Positions 36,782 to 46,305 of a DNA stretch of 64,000 nt are shown here, piece by piece. The DNA is from CAVWUA01 sp963758025 (GTDB lineage: Bacteria > Planctomycetota > Planctomycetia > Isosphaerales > Isosphaeraceae): positions 1 to 64,000 of the forward strand of contig CAVWUA010000011.1 of assembly GCA_963758025.1 (NCBI GenBank), read 5' to 3'. The position numbers were made by a program, and so were the translations under genes. The notes beneath the pieces were generated by a model. It made no database searches and was not told the origin of the DNA. It was given only the letters and a program-made list of their open reading frames with translations. Numbering within the stretch: position 1 is the stretch's first letter; each line of letters opens with the position of its first letter.

Positions 36782-39700
36782 CTACTTCGCTCGGAACGAG
36801 GGCGGATTTGGTATGCGAGAGAGATCGGGGCTGAGAGCCTGGCCGGGGCTCTCCGGATCGAGCCGGACATCGTCGAGAGAGCGAGTCCAGGCGGGAAGTG
36901 ATTCGTCCCAGGGGTTCAGCAAGATTAGATCGCCGTGGTACGGGGAATCCTCGCGCTGACCCACGGCGATGTCCCATGACGGTCGGCGGAAGCTCAGGGC
37001 GATGTTTCCGGGTTGTGCGGTCTGGTCGCGCCGGTAGATGTCGATCTGGTGGTAGGCGACCGAATGGCTCTCCCAGCGGATCCGGTCACGCAGGCTTTCC
37101 AGGTCCTCTTGTCCATCGACACTCAGCAGAGGAACCCCAGGGGCGGTGGCCAGGATCGAATCACGGACCACCACATCCGCGACCGGCAGGACCGGTTCGC
37201 CCGGCGCGCTTTCAAGCTGAACCAGTCCGCCGCCGTTTCGCGTGGTGAGACGCCGCAGGTCGAGCATCAGCGTGATCGGTTCGGCACCGTTCCGCGCGTC
37301 GCGCGACAGGCCGTGGCCGTGCGCCAGGCTGCCGCCGGTGGAAACGACCACGTTTGACAGCCGGAGATCCAGAGGCTGACCGGCCGCGATATCGATCAGA
37401 TCTCCGCCCCCCCTCAAGAAACTGTCCGTCGCTTTGACCGACGCCGCGGCGGGCGTCTCGTCCTCGTCGTCCAGTTCGTCCGAAGGCTCTTCGGCCTCCT
37501 GGATCGCTACCACGGCGGACGAGCGATGGTCTCCCTCGATCGTCACCGTACAGGCCGCAAGCTCCAGGTCGCCGCCAGGCTCCACGCCGAACGCCGCCCA
37601 GCGCCCGCCGAGCGGCGCATCGGCCTGCTCAAGCACGATGTCGATCCCTCGAAGCGTCAGAGTGGCGCCGGGATGGATACGGAACATCACTGGCCGGACC
37701 TGGGTCTGGGGATTGGGTGGGTCAGGACGGAAACGAATCCGTGGCCGAGGGGCATCCGGGTCGTCCGGTCCCTGGATGATCCAAGGGGCCGGCCCCCGGA
37801 GGTCGCGGGGAGAGAGTTCCAGGTCGGTCCCGGCGGCCAGTTGCAGGGGCTCCTCTCCGGGAGCAGGTTCTTGTAAGGCCCGTTCCAACTCTCTCGCCGT
37901 ACGAATCAAGACGCCGGTCGTCGCCCGCGCGTTCGGAATGGGTTGGTCTCCCCGGCTCGTCGAGGGGCGTGGCGGGCCTAGCAGTTCCACCGGGTCTGAT
38001 TTCACGCGCGAGGCGATGGCGATGGGGTCCTCGCCTCGTGATTCCAGGGTCGGCTCCGCCGGGCGCTCAACCACCTCGGCGGGGACTTCGGTCGAGTTCC
38101 GCGAACGGTCAGGCTCGAGGGTGGTTTCCTCGGTCATGCGCATCGGCGTATTGACCTTGCTGCTCGCGGTATCGTCGGTACCGAGCGGTTCGACCTGCGA
38201 CCTCGGGATCGTCTTCCTCCAGGGGAGCGGGCTCGACGACCATTGGACCGGGCATGGGGCCAGGCATGGGGTTGAGGTCGAGAGGCGGAGTCGGCTCGAA
38301 CGGCTCGGGTTCCTCGGGTTCGGGTGTCACTGTCGACGCCGGTGATGGCTCGGGAACCTTGGGTTGAGTCACCGGCTCACGACGCGGCTCAGGCTCGGAC
38401 GACCCGACGGCATTGGCCAGCAAACGCGCGGCGGCCTGAGCAATCGGCCCCAGGGGGCCGCGACGAGCCCCCGTTTCGGGTGAAGGAAGCTCGGTCGCGG
38501 CAAGCTGGAAGGCGACGGTGGGATTCTCGCGCGCCTGGGACAAGGCCCGGAGTGGGTCGTCCTGCTCCCATGGGGAGGTGTCGCTGTGGGTCGAGTCGAT
38601 CTCGCGTGTCGTGACGAGGTCGCCAGCCCAGGCGTCGAACCGTCGGATCGGGTCGCGATCCCCACGCGTCGGCTGCAGGTACGTGTCGATCCAGGCGTAG
38701 TGGTTCGACTGGCCGACCCAGTGCAAACGATCGGGATTGTCGATGGCGATCAAGGTGGTCTCGTCCTGACGAGGTGGGGCGACGACCGAGTCGTTCATGC
38801 GCACGAGCGCGTCGGTGCGGGTCAGGCGGAAGACGGGACCCTTTCCGGCCAGGACCGTGACGTGGTTCAGGAGGAACTTGGTCTTCACGGCGGCCGAACC
38901 GGGGGCCTCGGCATTATCGAACCAGAAAGTCGGATTGGACGGACCGAAGGTGCAATGGCTTAGCTGCACGACCGACGGGCCCCGGACCCAGAGGCCGAGC
39001 TGGCCACCGTCGAAGTGGCAGTTCTGCGCGATCACCGGCACGGGGCCACCGTCGCGCCGGCGGTTCTCGCCGGAGAAGTGGAGCCTCAGCGCCGCCAGAC
39101 TGCTGGAGCCGCTCCGGGACTCTGGGCAGAGGAACTGGCACCCATGGAGGGTCAGGTCGGTGTCCTCGGCCTGAATCGCCGCCAGTGGGCCGTCCCGGTC
39201 GCCGGGGTCGAGGAAGAACTCGACACCTTCGATCATGATCTGGCCACCGTGGAACTGGAGCAAGGCGCGAGGCTCGTCGGAATCCGGGGCATTGCGGGCA
39301 AGCCGCAGGACGGGACGCACCCCCGCCGCCGCCCGGATCGTCAGCATCCGTCCGGCCATTCCGGCCGTCGGCTCGCGATCGATGGGGACGGGTATCAGGT
39401 CAAACGGTCCGCTGTCTTCGAGGATCAAGGTCGATCCCCAAGGAGCCGAGGCCAGAAGTGCGCTCAGGCCCGGGTCATCGTCGCTCCGGACCCGGATCTC
39501 ACGCGGGCCGTTCGCCACCGCGGTGTTGGTTTTCGGGATGAAGGGCTGAGTCGTGGCCGGACTCGGTCTCCCGCTCTCCGTCGTGTTGGCCGTTTTCGTC
39601 GTTGGCGGCACACGAGAGCCGCTCGGCACGTTGCTCGTGGCCGAGGGAATCAACGGCGCGATGTCCGTCGTGACCGTCGGCTGCAATTCCGCTGGAGGCC

Positions 39701-40826
39701 CCCACCAGAACAGGAGGGCAGCGACGACAATGGCCAGGCCAAGCGTGGGCAAGCCCCAGATCAGGTGTCGTTCCCAGGGAGCCGCCCGCGAGGAGGCCAT
39801 CCAGACGAGGCCCTCGGGACTGATCGACCGCAAGCCCAGCGCCCCGGCCACCGTGAGCAGGTCGCGTACCAGTTGCTCGGGCGTCTGATAGCGGCGGTCT
39901 CGGTCCTTGGCCATCAGCTTGAGAATGATCGTGGCCAGGTCCGGAGGGACCGTTGGGTTGATCGAGCGGACGTTGGGCGCGGGTTCTTCCTGATGTTGCA
40001 GGAGTTTCTGGAGCACCGTTCCCTCGGGAAACGGTGGACGGCCCGTCAGCATGTGGAACAGGGTGCAACCGAGTGAATACAGGTCGCTACGCACGTCCAC
40101 GTCACGTGGATCGCGTGCTTGCTCCGGGCTGATGTAGTCAAACGTGCCGAGGGTCATCCCACTCTGCGTGAGTCCCGCGTCACTGTCCACGCCCCGCTCG
40201 AACCGGCGGGCCAGGCCCATGTCCACGAGCTTCGCCCGGCCTTGTGGCGTGACGATGATATTCGATGGCTTGATGTCGCGGTGGACCACGCCGCGCTCCG
40301 TGGCATGGACCATCGCCCCGGCAATCTGCAATGTGTAGTTGATTGCCTCATCGATTGGCAAGGGACCGTGCTCGGCCACACGATCGCGGATGGTCGTTCC
40401 CTCGATGTACTCGAAGGCAATAAAATGATACCCGCGGTCGTGCCCGATCGTGAAAACCCGGGCGATGTTCTCGTGGTCAAGCCGCGCAGCGGCCCGCGCC
40501 TCCTGGTAGAACCGTTGAACGACATCCGAGTCGTTCGACTGCTCCGGCGGCAGGATCTTCAACGCCACATGACGGTCGAGGCTCGTATCCAGGGCACGGA
40601 AGACGGCCCCCATGCCTCCCACGCCGATCGACTGCTCCAGCTCGAATGCCTCCAACCGGTCCCCCGGCTCGGGCATGGGTAGCACAGGACGTCGATGAAG
40701 TGAGGAGCCCGTCCCCGAAGACCCTCCAGAGCGAACCGTCGGTGGGTCCGCCGTCTGGATCGCGGGCCGGGACGATCCCACCGCGTCACGTGGCTCGGCG
40801 TGTCGAGGGTTCGGAGAATCCGGCAT
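36782..40826 (-). CDS. Large membrane-spanning Ser/Thr kinase with beta-helix-like C-terminal modules, one frameshift
   Basis: About 1,340 residues when joined. The kinase domain (~60-330) has IGVGGMGAVFRALDTSLDRH, VALKILPPEQ, catalytic loop VVHRDIKPSNIIV, KLVDMGLARRF (DMG replaces DFG) and SPEQARDPRDVDVRSDLYSLG. One membrane segment follows (WGLPTLGLAIVVAALLFWW). The outer part has strand-rich, pectate-lyase-like stretches (MLTIRAAAGVRPVLRLARNA, IMIEGVEFFLDPGDR, LTLHGCQFLCPE), a Pro/Glu-rich linker, and a second set (MFRIHPGATLTLRGIDIVLE, LELAACTVTIEGDHR). Near 38200 the frame changes (DDPEVA to EPLGTDDTASSKVNT), joining the two parts. The outer modules would sense ligands or bind surfaces. 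Start choice (40826) is uncertain; an ATG at 40871 is also in frame. Confidence 0.8.
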
Positions 40827-41330
40827 CGGCCGTCTCACAAGGGCTGAGGGTGAATACCCCCGGTTGCGCATTCCTTTGCGGCACGCGATGCGGCGAGAAA
40901 CGCCAACGGACAGGTGCATGCAATCGCATCGAGCCCGGTGGGAACTATAAGAAAGTAAACCACGGACTGTCAATCGTCATCCAGAATCCAGGGCGATGGG
41001 TTGACCATCCATGCTGCCGGGGGATTCTGACGAGAGGCTCCCGAGAGATTGTAGCGCGCGGGGCTACCCCTTGTATCCCGGATTCGCTTCATGTTGTCAA
41101 ATTTCCGCGTCCAGACCTTCCGAGATGTTCGGAAAACCTGGCGGCGGGGCGTCGTTCCTTGGTACGCTTCCGAGAACTTTCCGGAGGGGACGTTACTGGT
41201 CCATGGTTCGGATTGTCGAGCCTGTCATGGCCGAATGTAAGGATGGCTCCTGACGGAATCACAAGGATTCAGCCGAGTTAAGAAACCATCGTCCCAGCAA
41301 CCAGGCGGATTCAGTCAAGGAACTTCCGCG
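40827..41330. other. Divergent intergenic region upstream of queC and the large kinase
   Basis: A 500-bp spacer that must hold both promoters. I looked for a preQ1 riboswitch before queC and saw no convincing hairpin/pseudoknot with an A-rich tail. No other gene is seen. Confidence 0.4.
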
Positions 41331-42041
41331 ATGAGCGTTGAATCGAAGAAAGCGGTCGTGCTCCTGAGCGGCGGGCTGGATTCGGCGACGGTCCTTGCCG
41401 AGGCCGCAGCGGCTGGATTCGCCCTCTATGCACTAACGGTTGCTTACGGCCAGCGTCACGACGTCGAGCGGCAGGCCGCGCGTCGGGTTGCCGGAGCACT
41501 GGGCGTCATCCGTCATGTCGAGCAGACGATCGACCTGCGGGCTTTCGGCGGGAGCGCCCTGACCGACTCGCTCGACGTACCCAAGGATCGGACTGAGGCG
41601 ACGATGGCCGAGGCCATCCCGATCACCTACGTCCCGGCCCGCAACACGGTCTTCCTCTCGCTGGCTCTGGCCTGGGCGGAGGTCCTGGGGGCGTTCGACA
41701 TTTTTATCGGGGTGAATTGCGTCGATTACTCGGGCTACCCGGATTGCCGGCCGGAATTCCTTCGGGCCTTCGAAACGATGGCCAATCTGGCGACACGAGC
41801 GGGGGTCGAAGGAGATGGGAAATTCCAGATTCACGCTCCGTTGCTGACGATGACCAAAGACCAGATCATCGAGCACGGGCTAGCCCTGGGCGTGGACTAT
41901 AGCCTGACCCATAGTTGCTACGATCCGACTCCTGAAGGTCTCTCCTGCGGACGCTGCGATTCCTGCGCTCTGCGGCTGGCCGCGTTCGGGCGTCTAGGGA
42001 AGATCGACCCAATTCGCTACGTCTCGATGGACGGGACTTGA
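41331..42041 (+). CDS. queC: 7-cyano-7-deazaguanine synthase
   Basis: A 236-residue QueC, converting 7-carboxy-7-deazaguanine to preQ0 with ATP and ammonia, in queuosine synthesis. The PP-loop is AVVLLSGGLDSATVLAEA; other blocks are LTVAYGQRHDVERQAA, VPARNTVFLSLALAWAE, and IGVNCVDYSGYPDCRPEF. The C-terminal zinc site is LSCGRCDSCALR with an earlier Cys in THSCYDPT. All key residues are present. No other que gene lies nearby. Confidence 0.95.
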   Translation: MSVESKKAVVLLSGGLDSATVLAEAAAAGFALYALTVAYGQRHDVERQAARRVAGALGVIRHVEQTIDLRAFGGSALTDSLDVPKDRTEATMAEAIPITYVPARNTVFLSLALAWAEVLGAFDIFIGVNCVDYSGYPDCRPEFLRAFETMANLATRAGVEGDGKFQIHAPLLTMTKDQIIEHGLALGVDYSLTHSCYDPTPEGLSCGRCDSCALRLAAFGRLGKIDPIRYVSMDGT

Positions 42042-42045
42042 GGGC

Positions 42046-42867
42046 TCACCAGTAGATCCACTCATAGGGCGGATCGGCCAGGAAGATCTCGCGCTCGTTA
42101 AGTTTTCGGGCGTCGCCGGGACGTGTGAAATCCATGCGGAGCGTTTTGTACTTGGTGGTCGGCTCGCCGCCATCGGGGGCAGAGACCTGCTGATAGCCGT
42201 CGGAGAGGCCCCGGACGTAGATGCTGAAGGCGTCGGCCTCGGGATCCACATTGTCCCAGACGGCCACCCCATAGACGGCATCGTCGATTCCTTCCTTCTC
42301 GCCGGCTGTCGGGATAATGCCCGTGCTCTGAACGGCACCGAGCAAGGGGACCGGGTTCTCGGGAATCTCGCGTGCCTGGATGACCTTGACCGCTTGCGGG
42401 ATCACCCCGTCTTCAAGCCGCTTGACAGTATCGCCCGGTCGGTCGCCGGTGCGTGTAATCATGGTGAACTGCGGCACGAACATGCGAGGCTCGCCGGTGC
42501 GGTTCGTGACCCGGTAGAGCAGGTAGTGGACCTGCTTCCGACCCTTCCCCGGAATCTCGACCGTGACCATGCGCACGGGCTTGAACGCGAAATCGAGGAC
42601 CCAGATCCCCTCCTTGTCGCGAGGCAAGAGCGAGGCATCCACCATGCGGACATTCGGCTCCTCGATGCCACGCCGGACGGGCGACGTCGGCAGAGTGGGA
42701 GCGAGTGTCACTTCGGGGACGGGTTCCGGCTGCGGCAGTTGGGATACGTCGGCCGGGGGGGGCGCCGCGTCGGCCGGGGCAGGCTCCTGCCCCCGAGCCA
42801 GGGCCAGCGGGCTGATCAGAAGTCCCAGCACGGCGAAGATCGCCATCCGGTCGGATTGATGGTGCAC
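42046..42867 (-). CDS. Secreted hypothetical protein
   Basis: About 273 residues from a GTG at 42867, which has GGGGAG nine bases before it. The frame is open to 42894. A Sec signal (MAIFAVLGLLISPLALARGQ) is followed by a Pro/Ala-rich stretch and then an Ig-like strand-rich body (GIWVLDFAFKPVRMVTVEIP, VHYLLYRVTNRTGEPRMFVP). I do not recognise a named family, though the layout is typical of planctomycete periplasmic proteins. Converges with queC, 4 bp apart. Confidence 0.7.
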   Translation of the reverse strand: MHHQSDRMAIFAVLGLLISPLALARGQEPAPADAAPPPADVSQLPQPEPVPEVTLAPTLPTSPVRRGIEEPNVRMVDASLLPRDKEGIWVLDFAFKPVRMVTVEIPGKGRKQVHYLLYRVTNRTGEPRMFVPQFTMITRTGDRPGDTVKRLEDGVIPQAVKVIQAREIPENPVPLLGAVQSTGIIPTAGEKEGIDDAVYGVAVWDNVDPEADAFSIYVRGLSDGYQQVSAPDGGEPTTKYKTLRMDFTRPGDARKLNEREIFLADPPYEWIYW

Positions 42868-43109
42868 GGGCCGTTCTCCCCAACGTCGGGTCACTGCGAG
42901 CGATGTGACGATTGTACGATCAACTGATGTGGCGGGCGCTGGATGCTCAATCCATTGAACAACGCGTTTCGATAATCGTCAAGGTCGCTCGACGCGGAGG
43001 AGCATGGCACAACCGGCGCAATCCGCAATGGCAGGCTCTGGAACCAGGGATGGGTGGCGGTTTTGCCTTCCGCTCACCCACCCACTGATCCAATGACGCT
43101 TCTCTACCC

Positions 43110-45671
43110 TCAGGCGCCGTCCTGGCGCCGCTTGTTGTTCAGGGCCTCCCAGAATGAGAGTGGCGGGGCCACGGCTCCGGTATCGGCAAGCGGGGCCGAG
43201 CGCGATACGGAGGCCGCGTGAACCGTGCTCCCGGTGCCAAACGGTACAGGCAACGGGATCGGGTTGCCACCGTAGAGCCGTCCCTGACCGAACTGGAACA
43301 GGAAGTTCCCTGAGGTGAACGTGTTGAGCGTGAAATACGATTTGTCGGGCTGATAGACCCCGACATCGGTCCTGCCATCGCCGTCGAAGTCTCCCGTGAC
43401 AGGGATCGGATTGCCGCCATACAGCGTTCCCTGACCGAACTGGAGCCTGATGTTGTTCGCGCCGGGAGCGACAGGGTGCAGCGTGAAGCTTGAGTCCGTC
43501 GGCTGATAGACGCCGACATCCGTCTTTCCATCACCGTCGAAGTCCCCGGTGACCGGGACCGGCTTGCCACCGTAGAGCGTCCCCTGGCCAAACTGGAACT
43601 TGAGGTTGGTGGCTCCGACGGCCAGGGGGTGGAGCGTGTAGGTGGAGTCGGTCGGTTGATAAACCCCGACATCGGTCGTGCCGTCGCCGTCGAAGTCCCC
43701 CGTAATCGGGATCGGATGCCCGCCATACAGCGTTCCCTGACCGAACTGGAGCCGGATGTTGTTGGCTCCGACGGCCAGGGGATGGAGCGTGTAGGTGGAG
43801 TCGGTCGGTTGATAAACCCCGACATCGGTCGTGCCGTCGCCGTCGAAGTCCCCCGTAATCGGGATCGGATGCCCGCCATACAGCGTTCCCTGACCGAACT
43901 GGAGCCGGATGTTGGGCGACCGACCGAAGTTGTAGAGCGTGAAGGTCGAGTCCGACGGCTGATAGACGCCGATATCCGTTTTGCCATCACCGTCGAAATC
44001 CCCGGTGACCGGGACCGGGTTGCCGCCGTAATTGGTTCCCTGGCCGAACGTCTGCGCGACGTTGCTCAGCGACGACGGATGCAACGTGAAGGTCGACGGA
44101 CCGGGCTGATAGACCCCGACATCGGATTTGCCGTCACCGTCGAAATCGTTCATGACGCGCTTGGCCGGCGTACTGGACAGGCGGGTGACGTAGAAGTCTT
44201 GCTGCGCGCTGTTGTTGATCGTGAAACCGCCGAAGGCGGACGGCGGATACGTCCGGCCAACGGCGAGAAAGTCATCCGGCTTCCGGACCGCGAGCTGGGT
44301 CGCCGTGTCGAACCCGACTCCGCCCCCGGACTTGGCGTAATCGAGGGTTCCGGCGGGATTGAATTTCAGCAGGACCGCGTCCACCGATCCCGCGTCGCTG
44401 GAAAGGTTCGCGGTTCCCGCGCCCGAGCTGAAGTCGATTGTCCCCTGATACCGTGCGGCCACATAGGCATTCCCCGCGCTATCGGTCGCGACTCCATTGC
44501 CAATGTCCTCGACCGAATTCGTCCCGAAGCTCTTGGCCCAGCCGTAAGCACCGGCGCTGTTGAGATTCAGGACAAAGATGTCCCGAGAGTTGCCCATACT
44601 CGATAGGGACTTGTCGTCCGGGCCGGGATCGAAGTCCACCGTACCCTGATAGCCGCCGGTCAAGTACAGGCTACCCGCGGTGGTGGCGGCGATGCCGTTG
44701 CTGCGATCATCGTTGGTCCCACCGATGCGCTTGGCCCAGCCGAAGGTGTTGTTGCTGGAAACTTTGGTGATGTAGATATCCGTGCCGCCGGCGCTGTTCA
44801 GCGTGGTGGTCCCGGAGGACGTGGGGTTAAAGTCTCCGGACTGCGTGAACGTGCCCGTGGCGTAGAGGTTGTCCGCGCCATCCAGCGCCAGGCCGTAGGT
44901 GTACTCGTCGCCGGCTCCCCCGACCCGGTCGGCCCAGACCGTGTTGCCCAGAGCGTCGAGTTTCAGGGTGAATCCGTCGAACCCACCCGCACTGGTGAGG
45001 GTCTGCGAGGGATCACCTGGCTTGAACGAGACGGATCCGGTGAGAAAGCCGCCGACGTAGAGGGGGCCGTTCCCGCTCAACGCCAGCGATTGTCCGGACG
45101 AGGAGTTTGGACTCTGCGCGTCCACACCGAGCGTTCCGCCGAAGGTCTTGACCCACTGGAAATTGCCGGCGCTATCCAGTTTCACCACGAAAGCCGCCTG
45201 CGTAAACGCGTCGGCGGTGCGGTTCGCCTGATTCGGCCCCGGATCGAAATCGACGGTTCCCTGGAACGTCCCGGTGGCATAGGTGTTGCCAGCGGGATCG
45301 ACGACCACCGCATTACCGGTCGACAACGTGTTGCCCGCCCCCTTCAAGGCCCTCGCCCAGAGCAAGGCCCCTGTCGGCGAATATTTCGCCACAAAGATAT
45401 CCGTGATCCCGCCGGAAGCGAGTTCCGTCACGCCCGGTCCGGGATCGAAGTCGATCGTTCCCTGAAACGACCCCGTGACATAGGCATTCCCCGCAACATC
45501 CGCGGCGATGCCTTGCGCTCCAGTCACTCCGCTGGTTGGAACCCCGAGAGCGTACTGAAAATCCGCGTTCAACAGAGCTCGCCGTTCCAGCCCTTCGACC
45601 AGGAGGGGACGACGCGCCACAGAACGATTACGAGAACGTCGTCCTCGGTTAGCGAATGATTGCCGGTGCAT
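43110..45671 (-). CDS. Secreted SBBP/FG-GAP beta-propeller protein
   Basis: An 853-residue surface protein. The N-terminal segment LVEGLERRALLNADFQYALG is a planctomycete export-type motif. Residues ~30-560 hold SBBP-like repeats (GNAYVTGSFQGTIDFDPGPG, NLYATGTFTQSGDFNP, SLYLTGGYQGTVDFDPGP). From ~575 are six FG-GAP/VCBS-like repeats with Ca-binding Asp loops (TGDFDGDGKTDVGVYQPTDS), each 51 residues. Two neighbouring units (153 bp) near 43611-43920 are almost identical in DNA. The ATG at 45671 follows TAGGAACAG. The role is probably adhesion or a structural surface layer; no enzyme motif is seen. Confidence 0.88.
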   Translation of the reverse strand: MHRQSFANRGRRSRNRSVARRPLLVEGLERRALLNADFQYALGVPTSGVTGAQGIAADVAGNAYVTGSFQGTIDFDPGPGVTELASGGITDIFVAKYSPTGALLWARALKGAGNTLSTGNAVVVDPAGNTYATGTFQGTVDFDPGPNQANRTADAFTQAAFVVKLDSAGNFQWVKTFGGTLGVDAQSPNSSSGQSLALSGNGPLYVGGFLTGSVSFKPGDPSQTLTSAGGFDGFTLKLDALGNTVWADRVGGAGDEYTYGLALDGADNLYATGTFTQSGDFNPTSSGTTTLNSAGGTDIYITKVSSNNTFGWAKRIGGTNDDRSNGIAATTAGSLYLTGGYQGTVDFDPGPDDKSLSSMGNSRDIFVLNLNSAGAYGWAKSFGTNSVEDIGNGVATDSAGNAYVAARYQGTIDFSSGAGTANLSSDAGSVDAVLLKFNPAGTLDYAKSGGGVGFDTATQLAVRKPDDFLAVGRTYPPSAFGGFTINNSAQQDFYVTRLSSTPAKRVMNDFDGDGKSDVGVYQPGPSTFTLHPSSLSNVAQTFGQGTNYGGNPVPVTGDFDGDGKTDIGVYQPSDSTFTLYNFGRSPNIRLQFGQGTLYGGHPIPITGDFDGDGTTDVGVYQPTDSTYTLHPLAVGANNIRLQFGQGTLYGGHPIPITGDFDGDGTTDVGVYQPTDSTYTLHPLAVGATNLKFQFGQGTLYGGKPVPVTGDFDGDGKTDVGVYQPTDSSFTLHPVAPGANNIRLQFGQGTLYGGNPIPVTGDFDGDGRTDVGVYQPDKSYFTLNTFTSGNFLFQFGQGRLYGGNPIPLPVPFGTGSTVHAASVSRSAPLADTGAVAPPLSFWEALNNKRRQDGA

Positions 45672-46305
45672 GTAGTTGTCTGTTCCTATCGTATGGTGCG
45701 ATTCAAGAGTGTTGTCGGAACGGTAGCCCCGAGCCCTGATAGCCAGACGTAGCCCTGGCTTCCATCCTTTTGATCCTATTGAGTGCGAAACCGAGTTTTC
45801 AATAGACTTCTCTTCCCACATTCCGCGCAAAGTCGCCGGAATGAACGTATCCACTTGCGGAATGTGAGCTAAGGAAAGTTGGGAAAATTTGTTAAAGGCA
45901 AAAACTCTATTCAAGAGTTAACATGCCTACCAGATCTCAACTCTTTCGGCAACCTCCAGGCGACTCATCATGAGACCGACCATCCCCTGTGACACGACGG
46001 ATCGATCCGTCGGCTTGTGACACCAGGGGAGATGGTAGCTCTTTTGAAGATTCTCTCGCTGGGCGCTGATCGGTGGGGTTGCTCGTCTGGAGCGGGAAGA
46101 ATCCGCTTGCGATTTTGATGCCGAATTCCTGGACGACGGTTGGGGGGAAAATGGTTGCAAGTCAGTCGCCGGGCGTCTATGTTCGGCCTGAACGGATTGC
46201 CCGGCCTGCGCGGTTCCGGCAAAGCCGGGTAGGGCGGGGCGATCGGATCGCAACCACGGCTGGAGATCGCTCCGGCCCATCGACCCCACAGGGAGTTCCC
46301 ACCTC
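45672..46305. other. Divergent intergenic region, partly AT-rich
   Basis: It separates two genes for secreted repeat proteins. The part at 45850-45930 is AT-richer than average and may carry promoters. No gene or RNA recognised. A minus-strand frame reaching to 46532 is antisense to the WD40 gene and is not credible. Confidence 0.4.

Noticed and set aside
39015..40076. 353-residue plus-strand frame
   Set aside because: Antisense to the large kinase, no ribosome binding site, Arg/Gly-rich.
41200..41330. Possible preQ1 riboswitch before queC
   Set aside because: No plausible hairpin with an A-rich 3' tail pairing into the loop could be found by eye.
43373..44160. Regular ~153-bp repeats considered as a CRISPR array
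   Set aside because: They are in-frame FG-GAP protein repeats; there are no short conserved repeats with unique spacers.
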